Part shown: piece by piece, positions 17,727 to 27,457 of the stretch
Numbering within the stretch: position 1 is the stretch's first letter
Layout: every line of letters begins with the position of its first letter
Assembly (NCBI GenBank): GCA_045546695.1
Contig: JAZQDE010000053.1
Location: 1 to 45,813 of the forward strand
Direction of reading: 5' to 3'
DNA from: SIG424 sp045546695
GTDB lineage: Bacteria > Bacillota > Clostridia > UBA1212 > UBA1255
Length of the DNA stretch: 45,813 nt
Notes under the pieces: generated by a model
What the model saw: the letters and a program-made list of their open reading frames with translations, nothing else
Databases searched by the model: none
What the model was told of the DNA's origin: nothing
Program-made: the position numbers and the translations under genes

Positions 17727-19106
17727 ATGTTAAAAGAATACAAGACAATTTATGAAATAGCAGGACCTCTTATGATGTTAAAACAAGTTACCGACGTAAG
17801 TCTCGGCGAACTTGGTGAGATTCAGCTTGCAAATGGTGAAAAAAGACTCTGTAAAGTTATGGAGATTGATGGTACAAACTGTATCGTTCAGCTTTTTGAA
17901 AACTCAGCAGGTATCAACCTGGCAGAAAGTTCAGTAAAGTTCTTAGGTCACGGTGTTGAACTTTCCGTATCTCCTGATATTCTGGGACGAGTATTTGACG
18001 GTATGGGCAGACCAATAGACGGCGGTCCGGAGATTATTCCTGAAAAAAGACTTGACGTAAACGGACTTCCTATGAATCCGGCTGCACGTGACTATCCGTC
18101 AGAATTTATCCAGACAGGTGTCAGCGCAATTGACGGTCTGAACACACTCGTAAGAGGCCAGAAGCTTCCTATCTTTTCAGCATCAGGTCTTCCACATGCA
18201 AATTTAGCAGTACAAATTGCCCGTCAGGCAAAAGTACTTAACAAAGACAGTAACTTCGCCGTTGTATTCGCTGCAATGGGTATCACATTTGAAGAAGCAA
18301 ACTTCTTCATTGAAGATTTCAACAAGACAGGCGCGATTGAGAGAACAGTTCTTTTCATGAACCTCGCAAACGACCCGGCAGTAGAGCGTATATCAACGCC
18401 TAAGATGGCACTTACAGCAGCAGAGTATCTTGCATTTGACCTTAACATGCACGTACTCGTTATCATGACAGATATCACATACTACGCAGAAGCTTTGCGT
18501 GAAATATCAGCAGCCCGCAAAGAAGTACCCGGCAGACGCGGATATCCCGGATACCTTTACACAGACCTTGCTACTCTTTACGAAAGAGCAGGCCGTAAAA
18601 AGGGTATCGACGGCAGTATCACGCTGATTCCGATCCTTACAATGCCTGAAGATGACAAGACTCATCCGATTCCTGACCTTACAGGATATATCACAGAAGG
18701 ACAGATAATCCTGAGCAGAGACCTCTACCGCAAGGGCGTTACACCGCCAATCGACGTACTGCCTTCGCTGTCACGTCTTAAAGATAAGGGTATCGGCAAG
18801 GGCAAGACAAGAGAAGACCACGCAGACACTATGAACCAGCTCTTTGCAGCATATTCAAGAGGTAAAGAGTGCCGCGAACTTGCAACAATCCTCGGTGAAT
18901 CAGCTTTGTCGGAAACAGACAGACTCTACGCACAGTTCTCAGAAAACTTCGAAAACATGTACGTTTCACAGGGATTCAAGGCAAACAGAAGCGTAGAAGA
19001 GACACTCAATATCGGCTGGGAGCTTCTTAAGATACTTCCTAAGTCAGAACTTAAGCGTATCAGAAGCGAATATATTGAAAAGTATCTTGAAAAGGATGGT
19101 AATTAA
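17727..19106 (+). CDS. ntpB: V-type ATPase subunit B
   Basis: A 459-residue non-catalytic head subunit. It lacks a P-loop, as expected, but has the diagnostic PIFSASGLPHANLAVQIARQA, VFAAMGITFEEANFF, GRRGYPGYLYTDLATLYERAG and a PILTMPEDDKTHPIPDLTGYI segment. Two bases separate it from ntpA, and it shares one base with ntpD. Confidence 0.98.
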   Translation: MLKEYKTIYEIAGPLMMLKQVTDVSLGELGEIQLANGEKRLCKVMEIDGTNCIVQLFENSAGINLAESSVKFLGHGVELSVSPDILGRVFDGMGRPIDGGPEIIPEKRLDVNGLPMNPAARDYPSEFIQTGVSAIDGLNTLVRGQKLPIFSASGLPHANLAVQIARQAKVLNKDSNFAVVFAAMGITFEEANFFIEDFNKTGAIERTVLFMNLANDPAVERISTPKMALTAAEYLAFDLNMHVLVIMTDITYYAEALREISAARKEVPGRRGYPGYLYTDLATLYERAGRKKGIDGSITLIPILTMPEDDKTHPIPDLTGYITEGQIILSRDLYRKGVTPPIDVLPSLSRLKDKGIGKGKTREDHADTMNQLFAAYSRGKECRELATILGESALSETDRLYAQFSENFENMYVSQGFKANRSVEETLNIGWELLKILPKSELKRIRSEYIEKYLEKDGN

Positions 19107-19741
19107 TGGCTCGCCTGAATGTAAACCCCACGCGTATGGAGTTGACAAAGCTCAAAAAGAGGCTTGCAACCGCGCGCAGAGGTCATAAATTACTAAAAGA
19201 TAAACGCGATGAGCTCATGAAAAGGTTCATCGAACTTATAAAGCAGAACCAGGAGCTGCGCCGCAAGATGGAACAGATGGCAGTAGACTGCTCAAAAGGC
19301 TTTGTAATGGCAGGCGCGCTCACGTCGCCCGAAGACTTAAGAGAAGCCCTGGCTTATCCGTCATGCAGCGTAGACGTTCAGGTATCAGACAAAAACATAA
19401 TGGGCGTTACAGTCCCTGAGTTTTCATACTCAATCAAAGAAGGCAGCAACGACCCTTATTGTTATGGTTTTGTCAATACCTGCGCAGACCTCGATGCGGC
19501 AATTCTGAAAATGAACGGCATCCTGCCTGTTCTTCTTGAACTTGCCGGCACTGAAAAAGCTGCGCAGCTTCTTGCGTGCGAGATTGAGCACACAAGACGA
19601 AGAGTAAACGCCCTGGAATATATTATGATTCCTCAGCTTGAAGAGACAATCAAATATATAACAATGAAAATGGAAGAAAATGAAAGAGGCAATATCACAC
19701 GACTTATGAAAGTAAAAGATATGGTACTCGAAAAGAAATAA
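19106..19741 (+). CDS. ntpD: V-type ATPase central shaft subunit D
   Basis: A 211-residue rotor-shaft subunit. The N-terminal LNVNPTRMELTKLKKRL and the C-terminal TRRRVNALEYIMIPQLEETI are the paired helices forming the shaft coiled coil. It is the last gene of the ntp set; there is no terminator before purL, 28 bases on, so read-through is likely. Confidence 0.96.
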   Translation: MARLNVNPTRMELTKLKKRLATARRGHKLLKDKRDELMKRFIELIKQNQELRRKMEQMAVDCSKGFVMAGALTSPEDLREALAYPSCSVDVQVSDKNIMGVTVPEFSYSIKEGSNDPYCYGFVNTCADLDAAILKMNGILPVLLELAGTEKAAQLLACEIEHTRRRVNALEYIMIPQLEETIKYITMKMEENERGNITRLMKVKDMVLEKK

Positions 19742-19769
19742 TTAAAATACCTTTTGAAAGGAAAATAAA

Positions 19770-22700
19770 ATGAGCGTAAGACGTATTTATGTGGAGAAAA
19801 TGGAAGGTCTTGACGTCGCTGCAAGCGGACTTCTGGCCGATATCAAAGGAAATCTTGGCATTAAAGGCCTTGAAAAGCTTCGTATTCTTATAAGATACGA
19901 CGTTGAAAATATCAGCGATGAGATTTTCAACAAAGCAAAGACTCTTATCTTTTCAGAGCCAAACGTTGACTATACATATGAAAATACATTTGAAATGCCT
20001 GAAGGTGCATATGCATTTGCAGTAGAATACCTGCCCGGTCAGTTTGACCAGCGTGCAGATTCTGCCAGCCAGTGTGTGCAGATACTTACGCAGGGTCTGA
20101 GACCAAACATCAAGGCTGCGACAGTATACGTACTCACAGGTAACATCAGCCAGGAAGATATAGCAAAGATTAAAGGCTACTGCATCAACCCCGTAGAGTC
20201 AAGAGAAGCATCAAACGAGATTCCCGAGACACTCGACATGCAGCTTGATATCCCAACTACTGTAGCTACAGTTGAAGGTTTCATCGAAAGCGATGACGAA
20301 GAAATTGGCAATATCAGGAAAAAATACAACATAAATATGTCAGTTCAGGACCTTAGCTTCTGCCGTGACTATTTCAAAAATGAAGAAAAACGCAATCCTA
20401 CAATTACAGAAATAAAGGTTATTGACACATATTGGTCAGACCACTGCCGTCACACAACTTTCCTTACGAGACTCAATGATATTTCAGTTGAAAACAAACT
20501 CGTAAAAGAAGCTTTTGAAGAGTATCTCAAAGTAAGATCAGAACTCTACGTTGGCAGAAATAAAGACGTTTCACTTATGGATATTGCTACGATCGGCGGC
20601 AAATATCTTAAGAAGACAGGCAAAGCAACAAATCTTGATGAATCAGAAGAGATCAACGCCTGCAGCATCAAAGTAAAGGCTGATATCAACGGCGAGGAAC
20701 AGGATTATCTCATTATGTTCAAAAATGAGACACACAACCATCCGACAGAGATTGAGCCTTTTGGTGGCGCGGCTACGTGCCTCGGCGGTGCAATCCGTGA
20801 CCCGCTCTCAGGCAGATCATACGTTTACCAGGCAATGCGCGTAACAGGCAGCGCAGACCCGACAGTACCCGTAAGCGCTACTATCAAGGGTAAACTTCCA
20901 CAGAGAAAAATCACAACAGGCGCAGCTGCCGGCTACAGCTCATACGGTAACCAGATTGGTCTTGCAACAGGCCACGTACGCGAGATTTACCATCCCGGTT
21001 ATATGGCAAAGAGAATGGAAATCGGCGCAGTTATCGCAGCAGCTCCTGCTGAAAATGTAATAAGAGAAAGACCTGACGTAGGCGACGTTATTATCCTTCT
21101 GGGCGGCAGAACAGGCCGTGACGGTATCGGCGGCGCTACAGGTTCATCAAAAGAACATACAACAGAGTCAGTAACAACTTGCGGCTCAGAAGTACAGAAG
21201 GGTAATGCTCCGACAGAAAGAAAGCTCCAGAGACTTTTCAGAAATCCTGCCGCATCACGTCTTATTAAAAGATGTAATGACTTCGGTGCAGGCGGTGTCT
21301 GCGTAGCTATCGGCGAGCTTGCTCCTGCGCTTGATATCAACCTCGACCTCGTTCTTAAAAAGTACGAAGGTCTTGATGGCACAGAACTTGCTATTTCAGA
21401 ATCTCAGGAGAGAATGGCTGTTGTAGTAGCAAGCAAAGATGCAGACAAATTCATGGAACTTGCCGGCGTTGAAAATCTCGAGTCAGTTAAAGTTGCTCAG
21501 GTAACAGATTCAGGCAGACTCAAAATGATGTGGAACGGCAACACAATCGTAAACATTTCACGCGACTTCCTCGACACAAACGGCGTTACACAGGAAAGCG
21601 ACATATTCGTTGCTGAAAATGACAGTGCAGCTTTAGTTGAAAAGGCTAAAAAAGGTGAGTACGCTGACTGGAATGACATGCTCAGCAATCTCGCATGCGC
21701 ATCACAGAAGGGTCTTGAAGAAAGATTCGACGCTACAATCGGTGCAGGCACAGTACTCATGCCGTATGGCGGAAAATACCAGATGTCTCCTCAGGACGGC
21801 ATGGCAGCAAAGATTCCGCTTGAAAAAGGCGATACAACAACAGGTACAATCATGACATTCGGCTACGATCCGTATATTTCAGAAGCAGATCCATATCTTG
21901 GTTCAATATATGCAGTAATCAGCTCACTTGCAAAACATACGGCAATCGGCGGTCTTTACTCAGATGTAAGACTTACTTTCCAGGAATACTTCGAAAAGCT
22001 CGGCACAAAGCCGCAAACATGGGGTAAGCCATTTGCAGCGCTCCTCGGCGGACTGCACGCACAGCTCAAAATCGGTATCCCTGCTATCGGCGGTAAAGAC
22101 TCAATGTCAGGTACATTCGAAGATATTCACGTACCACCGACGCTCTGCTCATTTGCAGTATCAGCATGCGACGTAAGAAAAGTTATTTCAACAGAATTCA
22201 AGAACGCAGGCAGCAACGTTATCCTGTATTCAATGCCTGTAAAAGCAGACGGCATGCCTGACATGGACAACATGATGAAAGAATATGAAAATATTCATAC
22301 CCTCATCGGCAAAGGCAAGATTGTAAGTGCCAAAGTCGTAGAACGCGGCGGTGTGGCACACAGCATCTGTATGATGGCATTCGGTAACAAAAACGGCTTT
22401 GCATTTGACGCTGCAGCATGGGAAAAACTCTCAGGCAGCATATTTGATGCATGCTACGGCGACATCGTTCTTGAACTTGCAAACGGACAGAGCATTGAGA
22501 CGCTCGGCCTTGACAATGCAGTATATACACAGCTCGGTACAGTTACAGACAGCGGCGTAATCGAAGCCGGCGCGGACAAGATGTGCGTAGATGCACTCCT
22601 GAGTAGCTGGAGAGGCAAGCTCGATAAGGTATTCCCGGAACTTGGTAAAAAGCTCGACGTTCCGGACAGCGCAGCTGACATAAAGCTCGTAAAAGCATCA

Positions 22701-23528
22701 GTTATGAACAAGTCTTCTGTGAAAATTGCTAAACCACGCGTATTTATTCCTGTATTCCCGGGCACAAACTGCGAATATGATACAGCAAAGGCATTTGAAA
22801 ACGCAGGCGCGCAGGTAAGCACACTCGTATTCAGAAATATTACAGCAAGTGATATTGAAGAGACCGTAAGCCAGATGACAAAGCTTATAAACGAATCTCA
22901 GATCGTAATGATCCCCGGCGGCTTCAGCGCAGGCGACGAGCCTGAAGGTTCAGGTAAATTCATCGCAACTGTATTCCGTAACCCGGCTATCTCAGAAGCT
23001 GTATCAGAACTTCTTAAAAACAGAGACGGCCTCATGCTCGGTATCTGTAACGGCTTCCAGGCTCTTATTAAACTCGGCCTTGTACCTTACGGCGAGATTA
23101 AGGCATTAGACAAGAACGATCCTACACTTACGTTCAATACAATCGGCAGACATATTTCACGCTACGCATTTACACGCGTTACATCAAACAAATCACCATG
23201 GCTCTGGGGCACAGAAGCAGGCGACATGCATGCAATCCCGATCTCACACGGTGAAGGTAGATTTATCGCAAACGACGATGTACTTGCAAAGCTCATTGAA
23301 AACGGCCAAATTGCAACTCAGTACGTTGATGCAAACGGCAACGTAAGCATGGATCCGCTGTGGAATCCTAACGGCAGCTGCCTTGCTATCGAAGGTATCA
23401 CAAGCGTTGACGGCAGAGTACTCGGTAAGATGGGTCACTCAGAAAGAAAAGGCGATTCAATCGGCAAGAACATTCCTTATTGCAAGGATCAGAAGCTGTT
23501 TGAATCAGGTGTAGCATACTTTAAATAA
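19770..23528 (+). CDS. purL: Phosphoribosylformylglycinamidine synthase, single-chain
   Basis: A 1252-residue FGAM synthase (fourth step of purine synthesis) of the large clostridial type. It joins an N-terminal PurS-like part, two AIR-synthase-like halves and a C-terminal class I glutaminase in one chain. Seen are DTYWSDHCRHTTF, FKNETHNHPTEIEPFGGAAT, the second-half GGKDSMSG, and the glutaminase triad: Cys1093 in LGICNGFQ, with His1160 and Glu1162 in SHGEGRF. The start has AAAGGAAA 9 bases upstream. No other pur gene is near; its placement between V-ATPase and proC is genomic, not functional, as far as can be seen. Confidence 0.97.
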   Translation: MSVRRIYVEKMEGLDVAASGLLADIKGNLGIKGLEKLRILIRYDVENISDEIFNKAKTLIFSEPNVDYTYENTFEMPEGAYAFAVEYLPGQFDQRADSASQCVQILTQGLRPNIKAATVYVLTGNISQEDIAKIKGYCINPVESREASNEIPETLDMQLDIPTTVATVEGFIESDDEEIGNIRKKYNINMSVQDLSFCRDYFKNEEKRNPTITEIKVIDTYWSDHCRHTTFLTRLNDISVENKLVKEAFEEYLKVRSELYVGRNKDVSLMDIATIGGKYLKKTGKATNLDESEEINACSIKVKADINGEEQDYLIMFKNETHNHPTEIEPFGGAATCLGGAIRDPLSGRSYVYQAMRVTGSADPTVPVSATIKGKLPQRKITTGAAAGYSSYGNQIGLATGHVREIYHPGYMAKRMEIGAVIAAAPAENVIRERPDVGDVIILLGGRTGRDGIGGATGSSKEHTTESVTTCGSEVQKGNAPTERKLQRLFRNPAASRLIKRCNDFGAGGVCVAIGELAPALDINLDLVLKKYEGLDGTELAISESQERMAVVVASKDADKFMELAGVENLESVKVAQVTDSGRLKMMWNGNTIVNISRDFLDTNGVTQESDIFVAENDSAALVEKAKKGEYADWNDMLSNLACASQKGLEERFDATIGAGTVLMPYGGKYQMSPQDGMAAKIPLEKGDTTTGTIMTFGYDPYISEADPYLGSIYAVISSLAKHTAIGGLYSDVRLTFQEYFEKLGTKPQTWGKPFAALLGGLHAQLKIGIPAIGGKDSMSGTFEDIHVPPTLCSFAVSACDVRKVISTEFKNAGSNVILYSMPVKADGMPDMDNMMKEYENIHTLIGKGKIVSAKVVERGGVAHSICMMAFGNKNGFAFDAAAWEKLSGSIFDACYGDIVLELANGQSIETLGLDNAVYTQLGTVTDSGVIEAGADKMCVDALLSSWRGKLDKVFPELGKKLDVPDSAADIKLVKASVMNKSSVKIAKPRVFIPVFPGTNCEYDTAKAFENAGAQVSTLVFRNITASDIEETVSQMTKLINESQIVMIPGGFSAGDEPEGSGKFIATVFRNPAISEAVSELLKNRDGLMLGICNGFQALIKLGLVPYGEIKALDKNDPTLTFNTIGRHISRYAFTRVTSNKSPWLWGTEAGDMHAIPISHGEGRFIANDDVLAKLIENGQIATQYVDANGNVSMDPLWNPNGSCLAIEGITSVDGRVLGKMGHSERKGDSIGKNIPYCKDQKLFESGVAYFK

Positions 23529-23549
23529 TATTGAAACAGGAGGGATATT

Positions 23550-24344
23550 GTGAAAATTGGTTTTGTTGGTTTCGGTAATATGGGTGGTGCCATTATAAAG
23601 GCAGCAAGCAGCAAGAGTAATCACGATCTCTACGTATACGATAAAGATCAGGCAAAGTCAGGCGCCCTGGCAACAGAGTGCGGCATCACAAGCTGCACTT
23701 CTATTGCTGATATCGTCTGCGGATGCGAAGTTGTTTTCATTTGCGTAAAGCCAAATGTAATCAGCTTCGTGCTTGATGACATAAAAAAAGTCCCCGGATA
23801 TGCAGATAAGACGTATGTGTCAATAGCGGCCGGTGTTAAGGTTAAAGTCTTTACGGATGCTCTTGGCGATATTCACCTTGTGCGCACTATGCCAAACCTG
23901 CCTGCGATGGTAGGAGAGGGCTTTACAGTGGCATATTTTCACAATATGGCCGAAAAAATACAGCTTAAAGAAGACTTGATGGCTTTGTTTGAAACGTTCG
24001 GTAAAGCTATTTGCGTTGACAGTGAAAAGTACGTTGATAAGTGCATTTCAGTAACGTCAAGTAGCCCTGCGTACATTTGCCTTGTTGTAGAGGCTATGGC
24101 AGACGGCGCTGTAAGAGCCGGCTTTTCACGCAAAGAAGCATACGAGATGGTATGCCAGACAATTTATGGCACTGCAAAGTATCTGATGGATACAGGCATG
24201 CACCCGGCGCAGCTCAAAGACGCTGTCTGCTCTCCTGCAGGCACAACAATTGAAGCCGTTGCAAGTCTCGAAGAATCAGGACTGCGCGCGGCCCTCATAG
24301 GCGCAATGGACAGATGTGAAAAGAAAGCAGAAGGTAAGATATGA
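23550..24344 (+). CDS. proC: Pyrroline-5-carboxylate reductase
   Basis: A 264-residue enzyme for the last step of proline synthesis (P5C to proline with NAD(P)H). A GTG start is supported by AGGAGGG 6 bases upstream. The dinucleotide motif is GFVGFGNMGGAI, followed by FICVKPNV, RTMPNLPAMVGEG and the C-terminal signature region LKDAVCSPAGTTIEAV. It ends ATGA, overlapping the next gene by four bases. Confidence 0.96.
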   Translation: MKIGFVGFGNMGGAIIKAASSKSNHDLYVYDKDQAKSGALATECGITSCTSIADIVCGCEVVFICVKPNVISFVLDDIKKVPGYADKTYVSIAAGVKVKVFTDALGDIHLVRTMPNLPAMVGEGFTVAYFHNMAEKIQLKEDLMALFETFGKAICVDSEKYVDKCISVTSSSPAYICLVVEAMADGAVRAGFSRKEAYEMVCQTIYGTAKYLMDTGMHPAQLKDAVCSPAGTTIEAVASLEESGLRAALIGAMDRCEKKAEGKI

Positions 24345-25375
24345 ACAAGGTCCTCTTGTACACTGACGGAGCTTGCTCCGGCAATCCCGGCCCCGGCGGT
24401 TATGCCGCTATCCTGGTTTGCGGCACACGTGAAAAGGAAATAAAGGGCGGGGAGGCAGAGACTACCAATAACAGGATGGAACTTCTGGCAGTTATTGAGG
24501 GTCTTAAATGTCTTAAAGAAAAATGCGAAGTAACAGTATATTCAGACAGCTCTTACGTAATAAATTCATTTACTAAGGGCTGGATTTATTCATGGAAAAA
24601 GGCCGGCTGGAAGAGAAAAGACGGCCCGCTCAAGAATGTTGAGCTTATTAAAGAGCTTTATAATCTCAGCCAGATGCATGACATTACATGGGAATGGGTA
24701 AAGGGTCACGCCGACAACGAATACAACAACAGATGCGATAAAATGGCTGTTGAAATGAGCGTTTTGTATAAAGACGGCGGCGCAACTGACACAGGCGCGG
24801 CTGACACAGGCGCAGTCCAGGTGAGGGATACTTTTTACGAAGGCGAGCTTGCGGAAAAAGAAATCTCACGCGTAAATCATTTCACAGGAAGAGTCTTTAA
24901 GGTTGACGTGCTGGATGTCGTGTTGCCTGATAATTCCACAAGTAAAAGAGAAATTGTATATCACAATGGCGGCGCGGCTGTCGTTGCGGTTGACGACGAC
25001 AAGAACGTTTATATGGTAAAACAATTCCGTATCGCAACGGGACGGGAAATGCTGGAAATCCCGGCAGGCAAGCTCGAAGCGGGCGAGGACCCGATGGAAT
25101 GTGCTACAAGAGAGCTGACAGAGGAGACCGGCATGAAGGCAGAAAATGTCAAATGGCTTTGTTCTTACTACGCAACGCCCGGATATTGCACAGAAAAGCT
25201 GCATATTTATCTTGCACGCGGACTTACTCAATATGCACCACATCGTGACGAAGGCGAATTCCTTCATATAGTGAAAATGCCTTTAGCCGAAGTTGTTCAG
25301 ATGATAAAAGATGGAAAAATTCAGGACGGAAAGACAATAAATGGCATTCTTGCCGCAGTGTCTTTTTACCTGTAA
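24341..25375 (+). CDS. RNase HI fused to a Nudix hydrolase
   Basis: A 344-residue two-domain protein in one uninterrupted frame. Residues 1-139 are a complete RNase HI with YTDGACSGNPGPGGYA and catalytic Asp9, Glu47, Asp69 and Asp133, expected to cut RNA in RNA-DNA hybrids. A short linker with a repeated T-D-T-G-A / A-D-T-G-A motif (149-159) leads to a Nudix domain (about 165-344). Its Nudix box, GKLEAGEDPMECATRE with following EE-x-G, runs from Gly243 to Met265 and is perfect; the upstream layout resembles ADP-ribose pyrophosphatases (NudF). Both active sites look intact, so this is a bifunctional protein and not decay. It is translationally coupled to proC. The benefit of the fusion is unknown. 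Confidence 0.9.
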   Translation: MNKVLLYTDGACSGNPGPGGYAAILVCGTREKEIKGGEAETTNNRMELLAVIEGLKCLKEKCEVTVYSDSSYVINSFTKGWIYSWKKAGWKRKDGPLKNVELIKELYNLSQMHDITWEWVKGHADNEYNNRCDKMAVEMSVLYKDGGATDTGAADTGAVQVRDTFYEGELAEKEISRVNHFTGRVFKVDVLDVVLPDNSTSKREIVYHNGGAAVVAVDDDKNVYMVKQFRIATGREMLEIPAGKLEAGEDPMECATRELTEETGMKAENVKWLCSYYATPGYCTEKLHIYLARGLTQYAPHRDEGEFLHIVKMPLAEVVQMIKDGKIQDGKTINGILAAVSFYL

Positions 25376-25392
25376 ATCAAAGGAGGAAAATA

Positions 25393-26277
25393 ATGGAGTA
25401 TATTCTTACGACAGACAGACTCACAAAACGCTACAAAAGATGTGTTGCGGCAAATGAAGTCAGTCTGCATATTCAGAAAGGCGATATTTACGGTATTATC
25501 GGTAAAAACGGCGCCGGTAAAACGACGATTCTTAAGTTGATAAGCGGTCTTATCCGCCCGACTTCAGGCAGTGTGAACAAGGTGTGCGAAGTTGGCGCGT
25601 TGATTGAAAGCCCCGGATTCTATCCGAATATGACGGCTGTGCAGAACGTAAAGTTAAAGCTTACTTATTGCGGGCTGGAAGATAATGGTCTTTCACGCGA
25701 GCTGATTACACTTGTAGGTCTTGATCCCGACAGTGGCAAAAAAGCCGGCGACTTTTCACTTGGTATGAAGCAGCGTCTCGGTATTGCGATGGCTCTTGTC
25801 GGCAACCCTGAACTCATGGTACTTGATGAGCCGATAAACGGTCTTGACCCTCAGGGCATCGCCGAGATTCGTGATATTATTCACAAGCTTAACAAAGAAA
25901 GAGGCATTACGTTTATAATTGCCAGCCATATTCTGGAAGAGCTTTCAAAAACGGCTACAAGATACGGCATTGTCAATGACGGCAGATTGATTCTCGAACT
26001 TTCCAATGAAGAACTGAACGACAGATTGTCAGAACATATTATTCTTATCGTAGATGACATGGCAAAAGCATATGCTGCCCTTACAGAAAAAGGATATACA
26101 TCAGTAAAAAGAGACGAACAGGGTCGTTTGTATGTATTCGACCGCGGTGCTGTCAGCTCAGACATTGTTGAGATTCTCGTATATGCAGGCGTAAAGGTGT
26201 CGTCAGTATATAAGAATAAAGAGTCTCTGGAAGAGTATTATATAAGTGTTACTACAGGCAAAGGAGGTATCCGCTGA
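25393..26277 (+). CDS. ABC transporter ATP-binding protein, BcrA-like
   Basis: A 294-residue ABC ATPase: Walker A GKNGAGKTT, signature FSLGMKQRLG, Walker B LMVLDEPINGLDPQG and switch His in IIASHILEEL. The GMKQR form of the signature and the C-terminal extension of about 70 residues resemble bacitracin/lantibiotic-type exporters. An AAAGGAGG site precedes the ATG. It shares one base with the permease gene. The substrate is not deducible; self-protection or peptide export are possibilities from family only. Confidence 0.9.
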   Translation: MEYILTTDRLTKRYKRCVAANEVSLHIQKGDIYGIIGKNGAGKTTILKLISGLIRPTSGSVNKVCEVGALIESPGFYPNMTAVQNVKLKLTYCGLEDNGLSRELITLVGLDPDSGKKAGDFSLGMKQRLGIAMALVGNPELMVLDEPINGLDPQGIAEIRDIIHKLNKERGITFIIASHILEELSKTATRYGIVNDGRLILELSNEELNDRLSEHIILIVDDMAKAYAALTEKGYTSVKRDEQGRLYVFDRGAVSSDIVEILVYAGVKVSSVYKNKESLEEYYISVTTGKGGIR

Positions 26278-27089
26278 TGAAAGGCATTATTAAAGGTGAA
26301 CTTACCAGACTGGTAAGAAATAAAATTACGTGGATATTTCTTTGCATATCTGTAGCAGGCGTGTTCATCACAACAGGAACATACGCGCTTATGGGTCTTT
26401 TGATGAAAACCGCCGAGATTGAAGACGAGTTTATATTGCAGATGTTCGGAATCAGCGATTTCGAATCACTCTTTAACCTGACGTACAACTCAGATATTAT
26501 TATTCTTATTGTTACGATAATGGCAGTATTGTTTGCCAGCCAGCCCTACAGAACCGGCTTCATCAAGACGATTACAGGTGTTGTTACACCGAGATACAAG
26601 ATACTCATTCCTGAATGTATTTGTATCTTCGTTTATGGCGTGATTGTTTCATTTGTATCAGGTATTGCCCTGTTTGCGTTCGGCAGCCTTATGTTCGAAG
26701 GATTCTTTACATCTTTGACAGTTATGTCTGCTCTTAAATTACTGGCTTTTGTAGCAGCTCATTCTCTGCTCCTCGGAAGCTATGCGTGCCTTGTTGCGGG
26801 CGTTACGAATGTTTTGAAAAACACAGCGTTGTCTCTGATCTCAAGCCTGCTTTATGCGTGCGGTTTTGCAAATATCATTTTTGCACTGTTTACAGTAATT
26901 CTTAATAAAATAGGTATTGTCGGAGACAGTTTTTCACTTGTTGATTATACAATTGTCGGCAACGTATACTCGATGACTGTTGATTCTCTGGCTGACGATA
27001 TTATCAGAGTTGTTATTGTATGTATCGTCGTTGTATGGTCATCTGCGATGTTCTCGTCGATGATAATGGACAGACAGGATATAAAATAA
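26277..27089 (+). CDS. ABC transporter permease
   Basis: A 270-residue membrane protein with about six hydrophobic segments (first near residues 16-40), beginning MKGIIKGELTRLVRNK, the usual start of ABC-2/BcrB-like permeases. The large loop after helix 2 and the arrangement directly behind the ATPase support pairing. It is the last gene before a strong terminator. Confidence 0.85.
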   Translation: MKGIIKGELTRLVRNKITWIFLCISVAGVFITTGTYALMGLLMKTAEIEDEFILQMFGISDFESLFNLTYNSDIIILIVTIMAVLFASQPYRTGFIKTITGVVTPRYKILIPECICIFVYGVIVSFVSGIALFAFGSLMFEGFFTSLTVMSALKLLAFVAAHSLLLGSYACLVAGVTNVLKNTALSLISSLLYACGFANIIFALFTVILNKIGIVGDSFSLVDYTIVGNVYSMTVDSLADDIIRVVIVCIVVVWSSAMFSSMIMDRQDIK

Positions 27090-27105
27090 TTGAATCATTT
27101 ATGTG

Positions 27106-27143
27106 AAAAGCGTTGTGTCCACCAGGGACACAACGCTTTTTTT
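27106..27143 (+). terminator. Rho-independent terminator ending the long + strand run
   Basis: A 15-bp perfect stem (27106-27120 with 27126-27140), 5-base loop, and a T-run to 27143. The A-rich left arm gives a short T-run on the other strand, so it may also serve the convergent SASP gene. Confidence 0.93.
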
Positions 27144-27156
27144 AGCAACATAATTT

Positions 27157-27333
27157 TTAGTTGTTCTTGTTGTTTTTAGCATACTGCTCAAAAACCTTCT
27201 GTGTGATTCTGCCGCCGATAGAACCATTTTCTCTTGAAGTCTTATCACCATTGTAACCCTGATTAAGCTGGAGGCCGAGCTCGTTTGCTACCTCGTACTT
27301 CATCTGGTTAAAAGCACTGTTTTTCTTTGCCAT
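27157..27333 (-). CDS. Alpha/beta-type small acid-soluble spore protein
   Basis: A 58-residue protein reading MAKKNSAFNQMKYEVANELG at its start, then LQLNQGYNGDKTSRENGSIGG in two overlapping motifs, and RITQKVFEQYAKNN near the end. EVANELG and the GSIGGRITQK motif are the DNA-binding hallmarks of alpha/beta SASPs, which coat spore DNA and protect it from UV and heat. It also has the usual short Asn-rich tail. The ribosome binding site is weak (GTGGTG). This gene is the best evidence that the organism makes endospores. A forespore promoter (SigG) is expected upstream, but I could not identify one with confidence. Confidence 0.93.
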   Translation of the reverse strand: MAKKNSAFNQMKYEVANELGLQLNQGYNGDKTSRENGSIGGRITQKVFEQYAKNNKNN

Positions 27334-27360
27334 TCTTTTTCACCACACTTATAAATTAAA

Positions 27361-27395
27361 TAGTTGCAAGATGTTTTAAAATCACCTTGCAACTA
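27361..27395 (-). terminator. Hairpin between SASP and M50-like genes
   Basis: TAGTTGCAAG (27361-27370) pairs with CTTGCAACTA (27386-27395) across a 15-base loop. It lies downstream of the minus-strand M50-like gene and upstream of the SASP gene, so it may end M50 transcription. The T-run after it on the minus strand is poor (CTATTTAATTT). Confidence 0.4.
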
Positions 27396-27457
27396 TATTT
27401 TTATCTGTTTTCAATTAAGTATTCACGGTAAAAAATGGAAACAAATAAATGCCGTGT

